From UMGS1002 sp050309735 (GTDB taxonomy: Bacteria; Bacillota; Clostridia; Oscillospirales; CAG-272), in assembly GCA_050309735.1 (NCBI GenBank), contig JBNRMS010000017.1, forward strand, positions 1-64,000: a stretch of DNA of 64,000 nt. The letters run 5' to 3'. Position numbers and translations under genes: made by a program. The notes beneath the pieces are model-generated. The model did no database searches. It saw only the letters and a list, made by a program, of their open reading frames with translations, and was not told the DNA's origin. Shown piece after piece: positions 33,422 to 41,347 of this stretch; position 1 is the first letter of the stretch, and every line of letters starts with the position of its first letter.

Positions 33422-36178
33422 TTAATATCCCTTCTTGCCTACGAAAAAGCGCCATAGCAGCTTGCGGATAAATTCGGCGGGGAAGACGAGAAGCGAGATA
33501 AGGGCGGTTGTGAGCAGTTCGCGCGGGGTGAGGGGGGCGGTTCGGAGAACGCTGCCGCCGAGATAGACAAATATAAGCTGCACCGCAAGCACCGAGAGCA
33601 TAATCAGGATGAAGCCGCGGTTTCCGCCAATCCCGGCAAAAAGGCGCAGGCGGTCGGTTCTGGCGTTGAAGCAATTGAAGACCGAGGAGAAGATAAAGAG
33701 CGCGAAAAAAGCGGTTAAAAAATAGATATTGCCGGGCGACGGCCTGAATTTTGACACAACTGCGGGCAGCTTTAGAAAAGCTATGCAGAGCGCAATCGTG
33801 AATCCGCCGAGAAATACAATTTCGTTGACCATATATGCGTTTAGAATAGGTTCGTCGCGCCGCTTTGGCCTCTCCTTCATGCAGGAGGGAAGGGCGCGCT
33901 CGCCCGCAAAAGCAAGACCGCCGAGCGTGTCGATTATTATATTTATCCAGAGCATTTGAACGACAGTAACAGGTGTGTCGATCCCGATAAAGGGGCCGGC
34001 CATCGAAACACCGACGGCGCAAAAATTAATGGTGAGCTGAAGGGTAATAAATTTTCTGATGCTCTTGAAAATATTTCGCCCGTAGAGTACAGCTTTTGTG
34101 ATTGTGGCAAGATTGTTGTTAAGGATTATAATATCTCCGGCTTCTTTGGCAACCTGCGTTCCGCAGCCCATTGCAAATCCGATGTCGGCGCGGCGTAGAG
34201 CAGGGGCATCGTTTATACCGTCGCCTGTCATCCCGACCACAAGCCCCAGCTCCTGCGCTACCCGAACAAGCCGGCTCTTATCGGACGGCAGCGCCCGCGC
34301 GAGAACACCGAGGCGGGGAAGTATTTCTTTGAGTTTCATGTCGGACATGGCCGAAAGCTCGGAGCCGACAAGTACAATATCAACCCCGCCGCCGAGAATT
34401 CCGGCCGAGCGCGCGACCGAGGCGGCGGTATCCCGGCTGTCACCGGTAATCATTACAACCTGAATCCCCGCCCCCCGCAGCTCTGATACCGAGAGGGGCG
34501 CCTCTCGGCGCAGTCTGTCGTCAAGCACGACAAGGCAGACAAAGACAAGAGGGCCGAGTGCCGACAATTCGAGCTTCCCGCCTGCTCCACCCGGGCTCTC
34601 GGCTATTAGTATTACCCGACAACCCGTTAAATTCAGCTCGCGGACAAGGCGGGAGAGCTGCTCGGTGTCGGCAGCCGCCCTGCCTCCGCCGGGCAGGTAT
34701 GACTGTCGGACATAGGGGAGCAGTAGCTCGGGCGCACCCTTTATCAGCGTCACCCTCTCCCGCCCGCCGACTGCGGCGGCTGAGTATTTGTGCGCGCTAT
34801 CAAAGGGCAGGCGCGAGAGGGTGCGCCAACCGGTCGGCCTTTCCCTGCCGGCAGCGGCAAGCAGGGCGCGGTCGGTTGAGTTGCCCCCGCTTATTGTTCC
34901 GCCCTCGTATGTCGCAGAGCTGTTCAGAAAAGCCGAGAGGATAAAGCGCTCATGAATAAAGGAATTCTTTTTTTTCAATTCGCCGGCGCCGGTATATTTC
35001 TTGCCCTCGCCCGAATATATCTCGCCCACGGCAAGCCTGCCCTCGGTCAGCGTTCCGGTTTTGTCTGTGAAAAGTATGTTCATGCTTCCGGCCGCCTCAA
35101 TTCCGGCCGGCTTGCGGACTAAAACATTATCACGCACCATGCGCCGTATATTTGCCGAGAGAACTACGGCTATCATCATCGGCAGCCCCTCGGGAACCGC
35201 AACGACAATCACGGTCAAGCCAAGCGTGAGCGCGTGAATCAGCGTGCTCCACATAAAGCGCCAATCGGACAGCTTCATTATGATAATGTCGCTCCTAAAG
35301 CCGCTGTCGCGGGCGATAACATCGAAAAGATAGGCCGCCGCCACAAGGGCGGCAAGGATATAGCCGAGTTTGCTTATCTGCCCTGCCAGTTTAGCAAGAC
35401 GAAGTTTAAGAGGGCTGTCGCGCCGCTCCTCCTGAATCTCGCGCGAGATTTCGCCAAGCAAGGTGGCGTTGCCCACCGACGTTATCACCGCCTCTCCCTC
35501 GCCCGACATCACCGCGCACCCCCCAAGGAGCGCCGAGGGGGCGGAGGGGTCGACCCGCCTGTCGGCCGACGGGGATTTTTCAACCTCGCGGCTCTCTCCT
35601 GTCATAGCCGACTGGTCAACCATGAGCGAGCCCGAGATAATAAGTCCGTCGGCCGGAACTCTGTCGCCGGGCGAGAGCAGGACGCAGTCGCCTACCACCA
35701 CCTCTGCCGATTTTATTCGGTGGATTCTACCCTCCCGCCGAACACGGCAGTATTCCTGACCCGCCTCGGCATTAAGCTTTTCAAAGGCGGCCTCGCCGCC
35801 GTACTCCGAGAGGGTTGAGATGAGGGTGGCGAGGAAAACCGACGCTGCGATTCCGGCGCATTCGACCCAGTCGCCCCCCCGGATTGTAAAGATTATATTA
35901 ATCGCCAGCGCGGCGATAAGAATTCTTATAACCGGATCCCACATATTGCGGAAAAAATATGCGGCAAAGCTCTTTTTTTTCTTTCGGCTCATGATATTCG
36001 CGCCGTATCTCTTGCGCGAGGCGACAACCTCGGCCTCACATAGACCGCCGCGCGGCGGCAAAAGTGGGGAGACTCCGCCCACTGTCCTTGTCCGCACGGC
36101 TCTGGCTTCGCCGCCCGATTGCTGTCGGCCTACCCCTGCTTGAGAAATCACCCTTTCTTTAACCCCAACGCCGCCCAT
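33422..36178 (-). CDS. P-type Ca2+ ATPase, PMCA-like (P2B)
   Basis: This 918-residue pump shows actuator motif MTGES, phosphorylation motif DKTGTLTEG with Asp372, and the hinge MTGDGINDAPALRRADIG. PEGLP in membrane segment 4 is the Ca2+ ATPase signature. Segment 6 reads WINIIIDTLGGLAFA, with Asn and Asp placed as in plasma-membrane type (P2B) Ca2+ pumps. The N-terminus (GGLCEAEVVASRKRYGAN) is the cation-ATPase N domain. The start is uncertain because only a weak GGGGA lies before ATG 36178. It is monocistronic and probably exports Ca2+. Confidence 0.93.
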   Translation of the reverse strand: MGGVGVKERVISQAGVGRQQSGGEARAVRTRTVGGVSPLLPPRGGLCEAEVVASRKRYGANIMSRKKKKSFAAYFFRNMWDPVIRILIAALAINIIFTIRGGDWVECAGIAASVFLATLISTLSEYGGEAAFEKLNAEAGQEYCRVRREGRIHRIKSAEVVVGDCVLLSPGDRVPADGLIISGSLMVDQSAMTGESREVEKSPSADRRVDPSAPSALLGGCAVMSGEGEAVITSVGNATLLGEISREIQEERRDSPLKLRLAKLAGQISKLGYILAALVAAAYLFDVIARDSGFRSDIIIMKLSDWRFMWSTLIHALTLGLTVIVVAVPEGLPMMIAVVLSANIRRMVRDNVLVRKPAGIEAAGSMNILFTDKTGTLTEGRLAVGEIYSGEGKKYTGAGELKKKNSFIHERFILSAFLNSSATYEGGTISGGNSTDRALLAAAGRERPTGWRTLSRLPFDSAHKYSAAAVGGRERVTLIKGAPELLLPYVRQSYLPGGGRAAADTEQLSRLVRELNLTGCRVILIAESPGGAGGKLELSALGPLVFVCLVVLDDRLRREAPLSVSELRGAGIQVVMITGDSRDTAASVARSAGILGGGVDIVLVGSELSAMSDMKLKEILPRLGVLARALPSDKSRLVRVAQELGLVVGMTGDGINDAPALRRADIGFAMGCGTQVAKEAGDIIILNNNLATITKAVLYGRNIFKSIRKFITLQLTINFCAVGVSMAGPFIGIDTPVTVVQMLWINIIIDTLGGLAFAGERALPSCMKERPKRRDEPILNAYMVNEIVFLGGFTIALCIAFLKLPAVVSKFRPSPGNIYFLTAFFALFIFSSVFNCFNARTDRLRLFAGIGGNRGFILIMLSVLAVQLIFVYLGGSVLRTAPLTPRELLTTALISLLVFPAEFIRKLLWRFFVGKKGY

Positions 36179-36329
36179 ATTCCCCGTCTCATCCTTTCCG
36201 CGGAACAGAAAACGCCCCGCATAACACCGTATATCGCTACAGTATGTATATTCGGGACGTGCTTATTAAATGATATCGGGAGCAAGAAAAGGGGGGCGGC
36301 GAGCAGGCGTCGGAGCCGCACAAAACCAT

Positions 36330-36353
36330 CCCCGTGTTTCTAGAAACACGGGG
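36330..36353. terminator. Perfect palindromic hairpin
   Basis: CCCCGTGTTTC (36330-36340) and GAAACACGGGG (36343-36353) form a perfect stem over TA. On the minus strand a TTTTG tract follows. It is the likely terminator of the minus-strand lipoprotein gene 36472-37104. Confidence 0.6.
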
Positions 36354-36471
36354 ATATAAGTTTTATGAAACGAACATATGCTCTACTACTCTTCTCACTT
36401 AGCTTCTTTTATTTTAGCGATCTGTTCGGCCGTCAGCGCCAACCTCGGCATTCCCGGAGGCACCGCTGTGT

Positions 36472-37104
36472 TTACCCTGTAACCTCGAAATAGGCGAAGA
36501 GCGGCGTGCAGGTTTTACCTACATAAACAATTGCCCTGTATTCCCCGGCTGTTAGTTTTGGGAAAATTCTTTTTTTCTTTATTGTTACATGTGCTCTTTC
36601 GCTCCCTGAACCGAAGTAATGCCATTCATTATCGGTGTAAAGATAGTGAATCCGCTCCCACACATTGCCGCTTAGCCGTTCTATTCTCGGGGTATTGCAA
36701 TAATAAAATGTATCGAACCCTTGCCCCGCCCCCGTGTCAAAACGGGTCAATATTTCAGCATTAACGCATTCTACCTTTATAATAATTTTCTCAATATCTT
36801 TGCTATACTGCCCACATTCGGGATAACAAATAAAATCGTCGCCGCTGTATATCACATCGGGAAAGCCTTCGGGGTATGTCGGATCGGGACTTCCGTCGGG
36901 ATGGTCTTTCCAATTATCATAAAATTCAGGCGGGTAACCGAGTCTCATCCATTCGTCAAGATTATGCGGTGTATTATCATTTTTTTTACAAGAAGCGAAA
37001 GGCACACACATAGCGACTGCCATGCATAAAAGAACAAACTTTTTCATAAAATTATACATTGAAAGCCTAAACGTTACACGCAGGCAAGTTTTGCTGTTGT
37101 GCAT
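36472..37104 (-). CDS. Lipoprotein of unknown function, probably frameshifted at its 3' end
   Basis: This 210-residue protein starts at ATG 37104, 8 nt after GGAGG, and thus has a long basic leader. The signal core is FVLLCMAVAMCVPFASC with the lipobox Cys at 39. The rest is rich in Tyr, Pro and Asp, has a pair of Cys (CYPEC), and ends FAYFEVTG. After the stop, the -1 frame continues PPGMPRLALTAEQIAKIKEAK to a TGA at 36395. One extra G in the GGG before the stop (36475-36477) would join the two frames into a protein about 25 residues longer. Either a recent 1-bp deletion or a sequencing error is possible. Confidence 0.7.
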   Translation of the reverse strand: MHNSKTCLRVTFRLSMYNFMKKFVLLCMAVAMCVPFASCKKNDNTPHNLDEWMRLGYPPEFYDNWKDHPDGSPDPTYPEGFPDVIYSGDDFICYPECGQYSKDIEKIIIKVECVNAEILTRFDTGAGQGFDTFYYCNTPRIERLSGNVWERIHYLYTDNEWHYFGSGSERAHVTIKKKRIFPKLTAGEYRAIVYVGKTCTPLFAYFEVTG

Positions 37105-37373
37105 GGTTCCTACCTCCGTCTTTCATATTATTTTGTTGTCATTATGTATCTTTTCCATATTTTATCACTACGCCAAGGGTTTGTCAATGATTTTAATCAA
37201 AGCTTGTATGTTTTCACTATAATGTTTGTACGTTTTCACTATAAAATTTGTGACATTAACATCATTTATAAGGTCGAGATTTGTCTTTCTCTCTTTTTTG
37301 CCGAACGCTTTTTCATTTTATTGCCGCTATAGCTTTCTCAAAGGTCGGCGGGAAAACTAAGTTTTTTACAAGT

Positions 37374-37414
37374 AAAATCCGGTTGAAAGCGTTTTTATCT
37401 TTCAACCGGATTTT
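37374..37414 (-). terminator. Terminator of the T-box operon
   Basis: AAAATCCGGTTGAAAG (37374-37389) pairs perfectly with CTTTCAACCGGATTTT (37399-37414) over 9 nt. On the minus strand it lies just after the acyl-CoA ligase stop and ends in a T run. The adjoining 37105-37373 stretch is AT-rich and holds no gene I can support. Confidence 0.9.
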
Positions 37415-37437
37415 GTTTATCATGCAATAAAAGTCAG

Positions 37438-39081
37438 TTATTCCGCCTCAATCTCGTTCTGCGCCGCAACAAGGCTTGTTCCGCAATATTTTTCGCGGAG
37501 CTTGGGCTTTTCAATCTTGCCGGTGGGGTTGCGGGGTACAATATCGAAGATTATTTTCCTCGGCCGTTTATAGCGGGGCAGGGCAAGGCAGAATTCATCA
37601 AGCTCGGCCTCGGTGAGCAACTCGCCCGGCTTAACCTCGACTATCGCCGCGGCAATCTCGCCCAGACGGACGTCGGGCAGTCCTATCACCGCTGCGTCTT
37701 TGATCATATCGTGTTTTCTGATGAAGTTTTCGATTTCAACCGGATAGAGGTTTTCTCCGCCCGTGATAATAACGTCCTTCTTGCGGTCTACAAGGAAGAT
37801 GAAGCCGTCTTCGTCCTCGCGCGCCATATCTCCTGTCAGAAGCCAGCCGTCTTTGAGAATTTCGGCGGTTGCAGTTTCGTTCTTATAATAGCAGCACATG
37901 ACGCCGGGCCCCTTTACGCAGAGCTCGCCGACCGAGCCACGCGGTGTGGGTTTGCCGGCTCGGTCGATAATTTTGGTTTCCCAACCAAACCCAGCCTTTC
38001 CTATCGCGCCGACCTTATGTATATTTTCGACCCCGAGGTGTACGCAGCCGGGTCCTATAGATTCGGACAGGCCATAGTCGGTGTCGTATTCGTGGTGCGG
38101 GAAAACTGCCTTCCAGCGCTTGATCAGTGAGGGCGGAACCGGCTGGGCGCCGATGTGCATAAGACGCCACTGCGAGAGGTTGTAGTCATCAGGATTAATA
38201 TCGCCCCGGTCTATCGCATCAAGTATGTCCTGAGCCCACGGCACAAGCAGCCAGACTATGCTGCACCTCTCCTCTGAGACTGTGCGAAGAATCCATTCAG
38301 GCTTTGCGCCCTTTAGCAGCACCGAGCGCCCCCCGACAAGCAAGCTGCCAAACCAGTGCATTTTTGCGCCGGTGTGATAAAGGGGCGGGATGCAGAGAAA
38401 AACGTCGTCATGGGTCTGGGAGTGGTGGGTTTGCTCGACTATGCAGGAGTGGACGAGCGCCGAGTGCTTATGCAGAATAGCCTTTGGGAAGCCGGTCGTG
38501 CCCGAGGAGAAATAGATAGCTGCGTAGTCGTCGTCGCAGATGTCTATGTCGGGTGCGCGCGAGGTGGCGTAGGTGACAAGCTTGTTGTAGCTCTCGGCAA
38601 AGGTAGGGCAGTCGTCTCCTACATAGAAGCGGTGTTTAACCTTTGGAATCCGGTCGCTTATCTCCTCGACCCGGCCGACAAACTCGGGGCCGAACACCAG
38701 AACATCGGCGTCGGACAGGTCGGCGCAATATTTTATTTCGTCGGCGGTGTAGCGATAGTTCATCGGAACGGCAAGAGCGCCCGACTTGAGAATGCCGAAA
38801 TAAATCGGTAGCCATTCAAGGCAGTTCATCAAAAGGATCGCAACTTTGTCGCCCTTCTTAATGCCGCGCGAGAGCAGCAGATTCGCGAAGCGGTTGGCTT
38901 TTTTATCGAAGTCGCCCCAGGTCATCTCTGTGCGAAAGGGGGCGTTTGCATTTGCCTCGATAAGGGCATATTCCTTCCAGGTAACCTGTTTTTCGTCGGG
39001 CAGGGAAGGGTTAATCTCGACAAGGGCAACCTCGTCGCGGTAAAGCAGGGCGTTCTTGGCGAGAGTTTGGGTAATCGGCAT
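37438..39081 (-). CDS. AMP-forming acyl-CoA ligase under Tyr T-box control
   Basis: This 547-residue ANL-superfamily adenylating enzyme has P-loop YFSSGTTGFPKA, motif YGLSES, GWLLTGDMA (A7), the hinge VDRKKDVIITGGENLYPVEIE (A8 region) and the C-terminal catalytic Lys in PTGKIEKPKL. It makes acyl-CoA from a carboxylate, ATP and CoA. An insertion near residues 25-50 (LPDEKQVTWKEYALIE) is unusual. The ATG at 39081 is chosen, with AAAGGA upstream, because an earlier in-frame start would overlap the symporter. It follows that gene by 28 nt and shares its T-box. Substrate is unknown; an aryl acid such as 4-hydroxyphenylacetate is inferred from regulation. Confidence 0.9.
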   Translation of the reverse strand: MPITQTLAKNALLYRDEVALVEINPSLPDEKQVTWKEYALIEANANAPFRTEMTWGDFDKKANRFANLLLSRGIKKGDKVAILLMNCLEWLPIYFGILKSGALAVPMNYRYTADEIKYCADLSDADVLVFGPEFVGRVEEISDRIPKVKHRFYVGDDCPTFAESYNKLVTYATSRAPDIDICDDDYAAIYFSSGTTGFPKAILHKHSALVHSCIVEQTHHSQTHDDVFLCIPPLYHTGAKMHWFGSLLVGGRSVLLKGAKPEWILRTVSEERCSIVWLLVPWAQDILDAIDRGDINPDDYNLSQWRLMHIGAQPVPPSLIKRWKAVFPHHEYDTDYGLSESIGPGCVHLGVENIHKVGAIGKAGFGWETKIIDRAGKPTPRGSVGELCVKGPGVMCCYYKNETATAEILKDGWLLTGDMAREDEDGFIFLVDRKKDVIITGGENLYPVEIENFIRKHDMIKDAAVIGLPDVRLGEIAAAIVEVKPGELLTEAELDEFCLALPRYKRPRKIIFDIVPRNPTGKIEKPKLREKYCGTSLVAAQNEIEAE

Positions 39082-39109
39082 TTGTGTGAGTGTTCCTTTC
39101 TGAGTTTTA

Positions 39110-40648
39110 TCAGGCGCCCTCGCCGTCAAGTTCGGATATCGGGCGGTTGTAGCAGGCGAAGGCATCGTCTATGAATTTTTTATCAGGCGCTTTTGTAAAC
39201 AGGCTTACCAGCGGCACTATTATAAAGCCCGAGAGCATAGCAAATGCGCCGCAGTTTATGGGCGACTGAAGTATTTCGGGGAAGCTTGATTTAAAAAGCA
39301 TATTTGCAATCATCAGTGTTACGCTGAAGCCAAAACAGACAAAGGCCGCCGCCTTTGTGCTGCGCTTCCAGTAAAGGCTGAAAAGATAGGGCGCGAGGAA
39401 GGAACCGGCAAGGGCGCCCCATGAGATTCCCATGAGCTGGGCGATATGTGCGAAATTGAATTTATACTGGAGAATGGCGATAGTTGCCGAGATAATTATG
39501 AAAAATGCGATAAGAACGCGAATATAGAGCATTTGCTGCTTTTCCTTCATGTTCTTGATGATGTTTCCCTTAATGAGGTCAAGTGTCAGTGTCGAGCTTG
39601 AGGTCATCACGAGCGCCGAGAGGGTTGAAATTGAGGCAGACAGCACAAGAATAACCACAAGACCAATGAGAATAGGGCCGAGATTTTCAAGCATGGTGGG
39701 GATTATTATATCGTATCCTCCCGAGGAAATGTCGATATCAAATATCCGGCCGAAGGCGCCGAGAAAATAGCAGCCGCCGGCGATTATAATTGCAAAGAGG
39801 GTTGAAATAAGCGTGCCGTTTCTAATCGCGGCCTCGTCCTTAACGGCATAAAATCTGCCTATCATCTGAGGCATTCCCCATGTTCCGAGCGATGTAAGGA
39901 CTATAACTCCGAGCAGCGAGAGCGGGTCTGCCCCGAAAAAGGAGGCGAATCCGCCGGGGTTAACCCCCTCTGCGCTGACATTTGAGAGCTTTGCGACAGC
40001 CTCGGTGAATCCTCCCTGCACATTCAGCAGCGCAAAGATAACCGCGACTATACCCGCGAGCATGATGATGCCCTGAATAAAGTCGTTAACCGCCGTGGCG
40101 ACATATCCGCCCAGCACGACATAAACACAGGTCAGCGCCGACATCAGGACTATGCACCAGGCGTAGTCAATACCGAATGCCATTGTAAACAGGCGGGAGA
40201 GACCGTTGTAGAGCGAGGCGGTGTAGGGGATGAGGAAAACAAAGACTATTAGCGAGGCGGCGATTTTAAGCGCGCGGCTCGAATAGCGTTTGCCAAAATA
40301 GTCGGGCATAGTTTTGGCGTCGAGCCGGTGTGTGATTATCCGGGTTCTGCGCCCGAGCACTATCCAGGGGAGCATCGAGCCGAGAAAAGCATTTCCAAGG
40401 CCTATCCAGGTTGAGGCGAGTCCGAATTTCCAGCCGAACTGTCCGGCGTATCCGACGAATATAACTGCTGAAAAATAAGATGTTCCGTAGGCGAAAGCGG
40501 TGAGCCAGGTTCCCACTGCGCGCCCGCCGAGCACAAAGCCCGACACATTTCCCGCGCGGGTGCGGCACCGTATGCCAACATAGATTGTGACCGCGAAAAA
40601 GAGGGCGAGCATGGCGACCTTGATTATCATAGCGGCTGTTTCTGACAT
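39110..40648 (-). CDS. Sodium:solute symporter (SSF family) under Tyr T-box control
   Basis: This 512-residue membrane protein has about 13 hydrophobic segments. SSF hallmarks include FVLGGRAVGTWLTAFAYGTSYFSA after segment 1, MPDYFGKRY before segment 4, and LGGYVATAVNDFIQGIIML. SSF proteins import sugars, amino acids or organic anions with Na+. The ATG at 40648 follows GGAAGGA; an in-frame start 120 nt upstream would run into the T-box terminator. Preceded by a T-box with a tyrosine specifier, it should be induced when tRNA-Tyr is uncharged. It may carry tyrosine itself or a precursor; the co-transcribed acyl-CoA ligase favours a carboxylate. Confidence 0.93.
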   Translation of the reverse strand: MSETAAMIIKVAMLALFFAVTIYVGIRCRTRAGNVSGFVLGGRAVGTWLTAFAYGTSYFSAVIFVGYAGQFGWKFGLASTWIGLGNAFLGSMLPWIVLGRRTRIITHRLDAKTMPDYFGKRYSSRALKIAASLIVFVFLIPYTASLYNGLSRLFTMAFGIDYAWCIVLMSALTCVYVVLGGYVATAVNDFIQGIIMLAGIVAVIFALLNVQGGFTEAVAKLSNVSAEGVNPGGFASFFGADPLSLLGVIVLTSLGTWGMPQMIGRFYAVKDEAAIRNGTLISTLFAIIIAGGCYFLGAFGRIFDIDISSGGYDIIIPTMLENLGPILIGLVVILVLSASISTLSALVMTSSSTLTLDLIKGNIIKNMKEKQQMLYIRVLIAFFIIISATIAILQYKFNFAHIAQLMGISWGALAGSFLAPYLFSLYWKRSTKAAAFVCFGFSVTLMIANMLFKSSFPEILQSPINCGAFAMLSGFIIVPLVSLFTKAPDKKFIDDAFACYNRPISELDGEGA

Positions 40649-40727
40649 AAAATATTCCTTCCTTAAATAATTTCCGCGGGTATTCCCGCTGATTTTACGG
40701 GATAAAATCCCGATTCTCGGAGGACAT

Positions 40728-41030
40728 AAAAAACGCCCTCCGTATCTAAATGATACAGAGGACGACAATTCGATTGCCGTGTTACCACCTCAGTTTATCG
40801 AAGCCTCGCGGCTCCGACCTCATCGGGTACGATAATACCCCTCCGCGCTAACGGGCGGTCCCGTCGGAGCCTACTTGTGATTGAAGGGGGCTGACACGCA
40901 CCCGTCGCAAACTTTCGGTCCGCTCCTCGCGGAATGTATTCGCCCTGCCTTGCATTGCCGCCTTTCACCATCCGGCGGCTCTCTGAAATGCGCGGGCAGG
41001 CCTACTTATTTCCGGTCACTGCATTTATGG
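40728..41030 (-). ncRNA. T-box riboswitch, tyrosine specifier
   Basis: The leader is read on the minus strand. Stem I is complete: CCTGCC/GGCAGG, GCATT/AATGC and CCGCC/GGCGG, with AGAGAG and GGTGAAA in the distal part. The specifier loop has AAGTA on the 5' side and GAA-TAC-A on the 3' side, so the specifier is TAC (40938-40936), tyrosine. Stem III has GGCTCCGAC/GTCGGAGCC. The T-box proper is AGGTGGTAACACGGCAA (40790-40774). Its TGGT bulge fits the A73 discriminator of tRNA-Tyr. The competing terminator pairs CCTCTGTATC with GATACGGAGG (40761-40737) and ends in six T residues. Confidence 0.92.
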
Positions 41031-41034
41031 CGAA

Positions 41035-41063
41035 ATTATAACATCATTTTTCGAGCTTGTCAA
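41035..41063 (-). promoter_or_regulatory. Promoter of the T-box operon
   Basis: On the minus strand: TTGACA (41063-41058), 17-bp spacer, TATAAT (41040-41035), directly before the T-box leader. Confidence 0.92.
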
Positions 41064-41158
41064 CTGTAGGTTATAACCAAAGATGCCTCCCCTTTTTGTG
41101 AATTATGACGGAAATTCTTAAAATTATCGCTCCGGGGGACTTTGTTTTTGGCTGTCTA

Positions 41159-41187
41159 TTGAAAAAAGAAAGGCCTTTTGTTATAAT
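41159..41187 (+). promoter_or_regulatory. Promoter of the SGNH lipoprotein gene
   Basis: TTGAAA (41159-41164), 17-bp spacer, TATAAT (41182-41187). It leaves a 5' leader of about 155 nt with no recognised riboswitch. Confidence 0.75.
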
Positions 41188-41347
41188 TATAACCAAATAT
41201 CACATTTCTCAATATTGGGATGGGAAGCTTGGAAGGAATCAGGCTTTCTTTCAATTTAACAGGCAAATTAACAGGCTTTGTGTCTTGGCCGACAAGCTAC
41301 GGCGCAAATCTTAGCTGCTTGGCTAAAAGAAAGGTATGGTTTTTTGA

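Noticed and set aside
33422..36178. Reading the P-type ATPase as a heavy-metal or K+ pump
   Set aside because: There is no CPC motif or N-terminal metal-binding domain. PEGLP and WINIIIDT fit the Ca2+ (P2B) group.
36365..36490. Plus-strand ORF of about 42 codons with a signal-like start (MKRTYALLLFSLSFF)
   Set aside because: No promoter or ribosome binding site is seen. The opposite strand reads as the out-of-frame tail of the lipoprotein gene, which explains it better.
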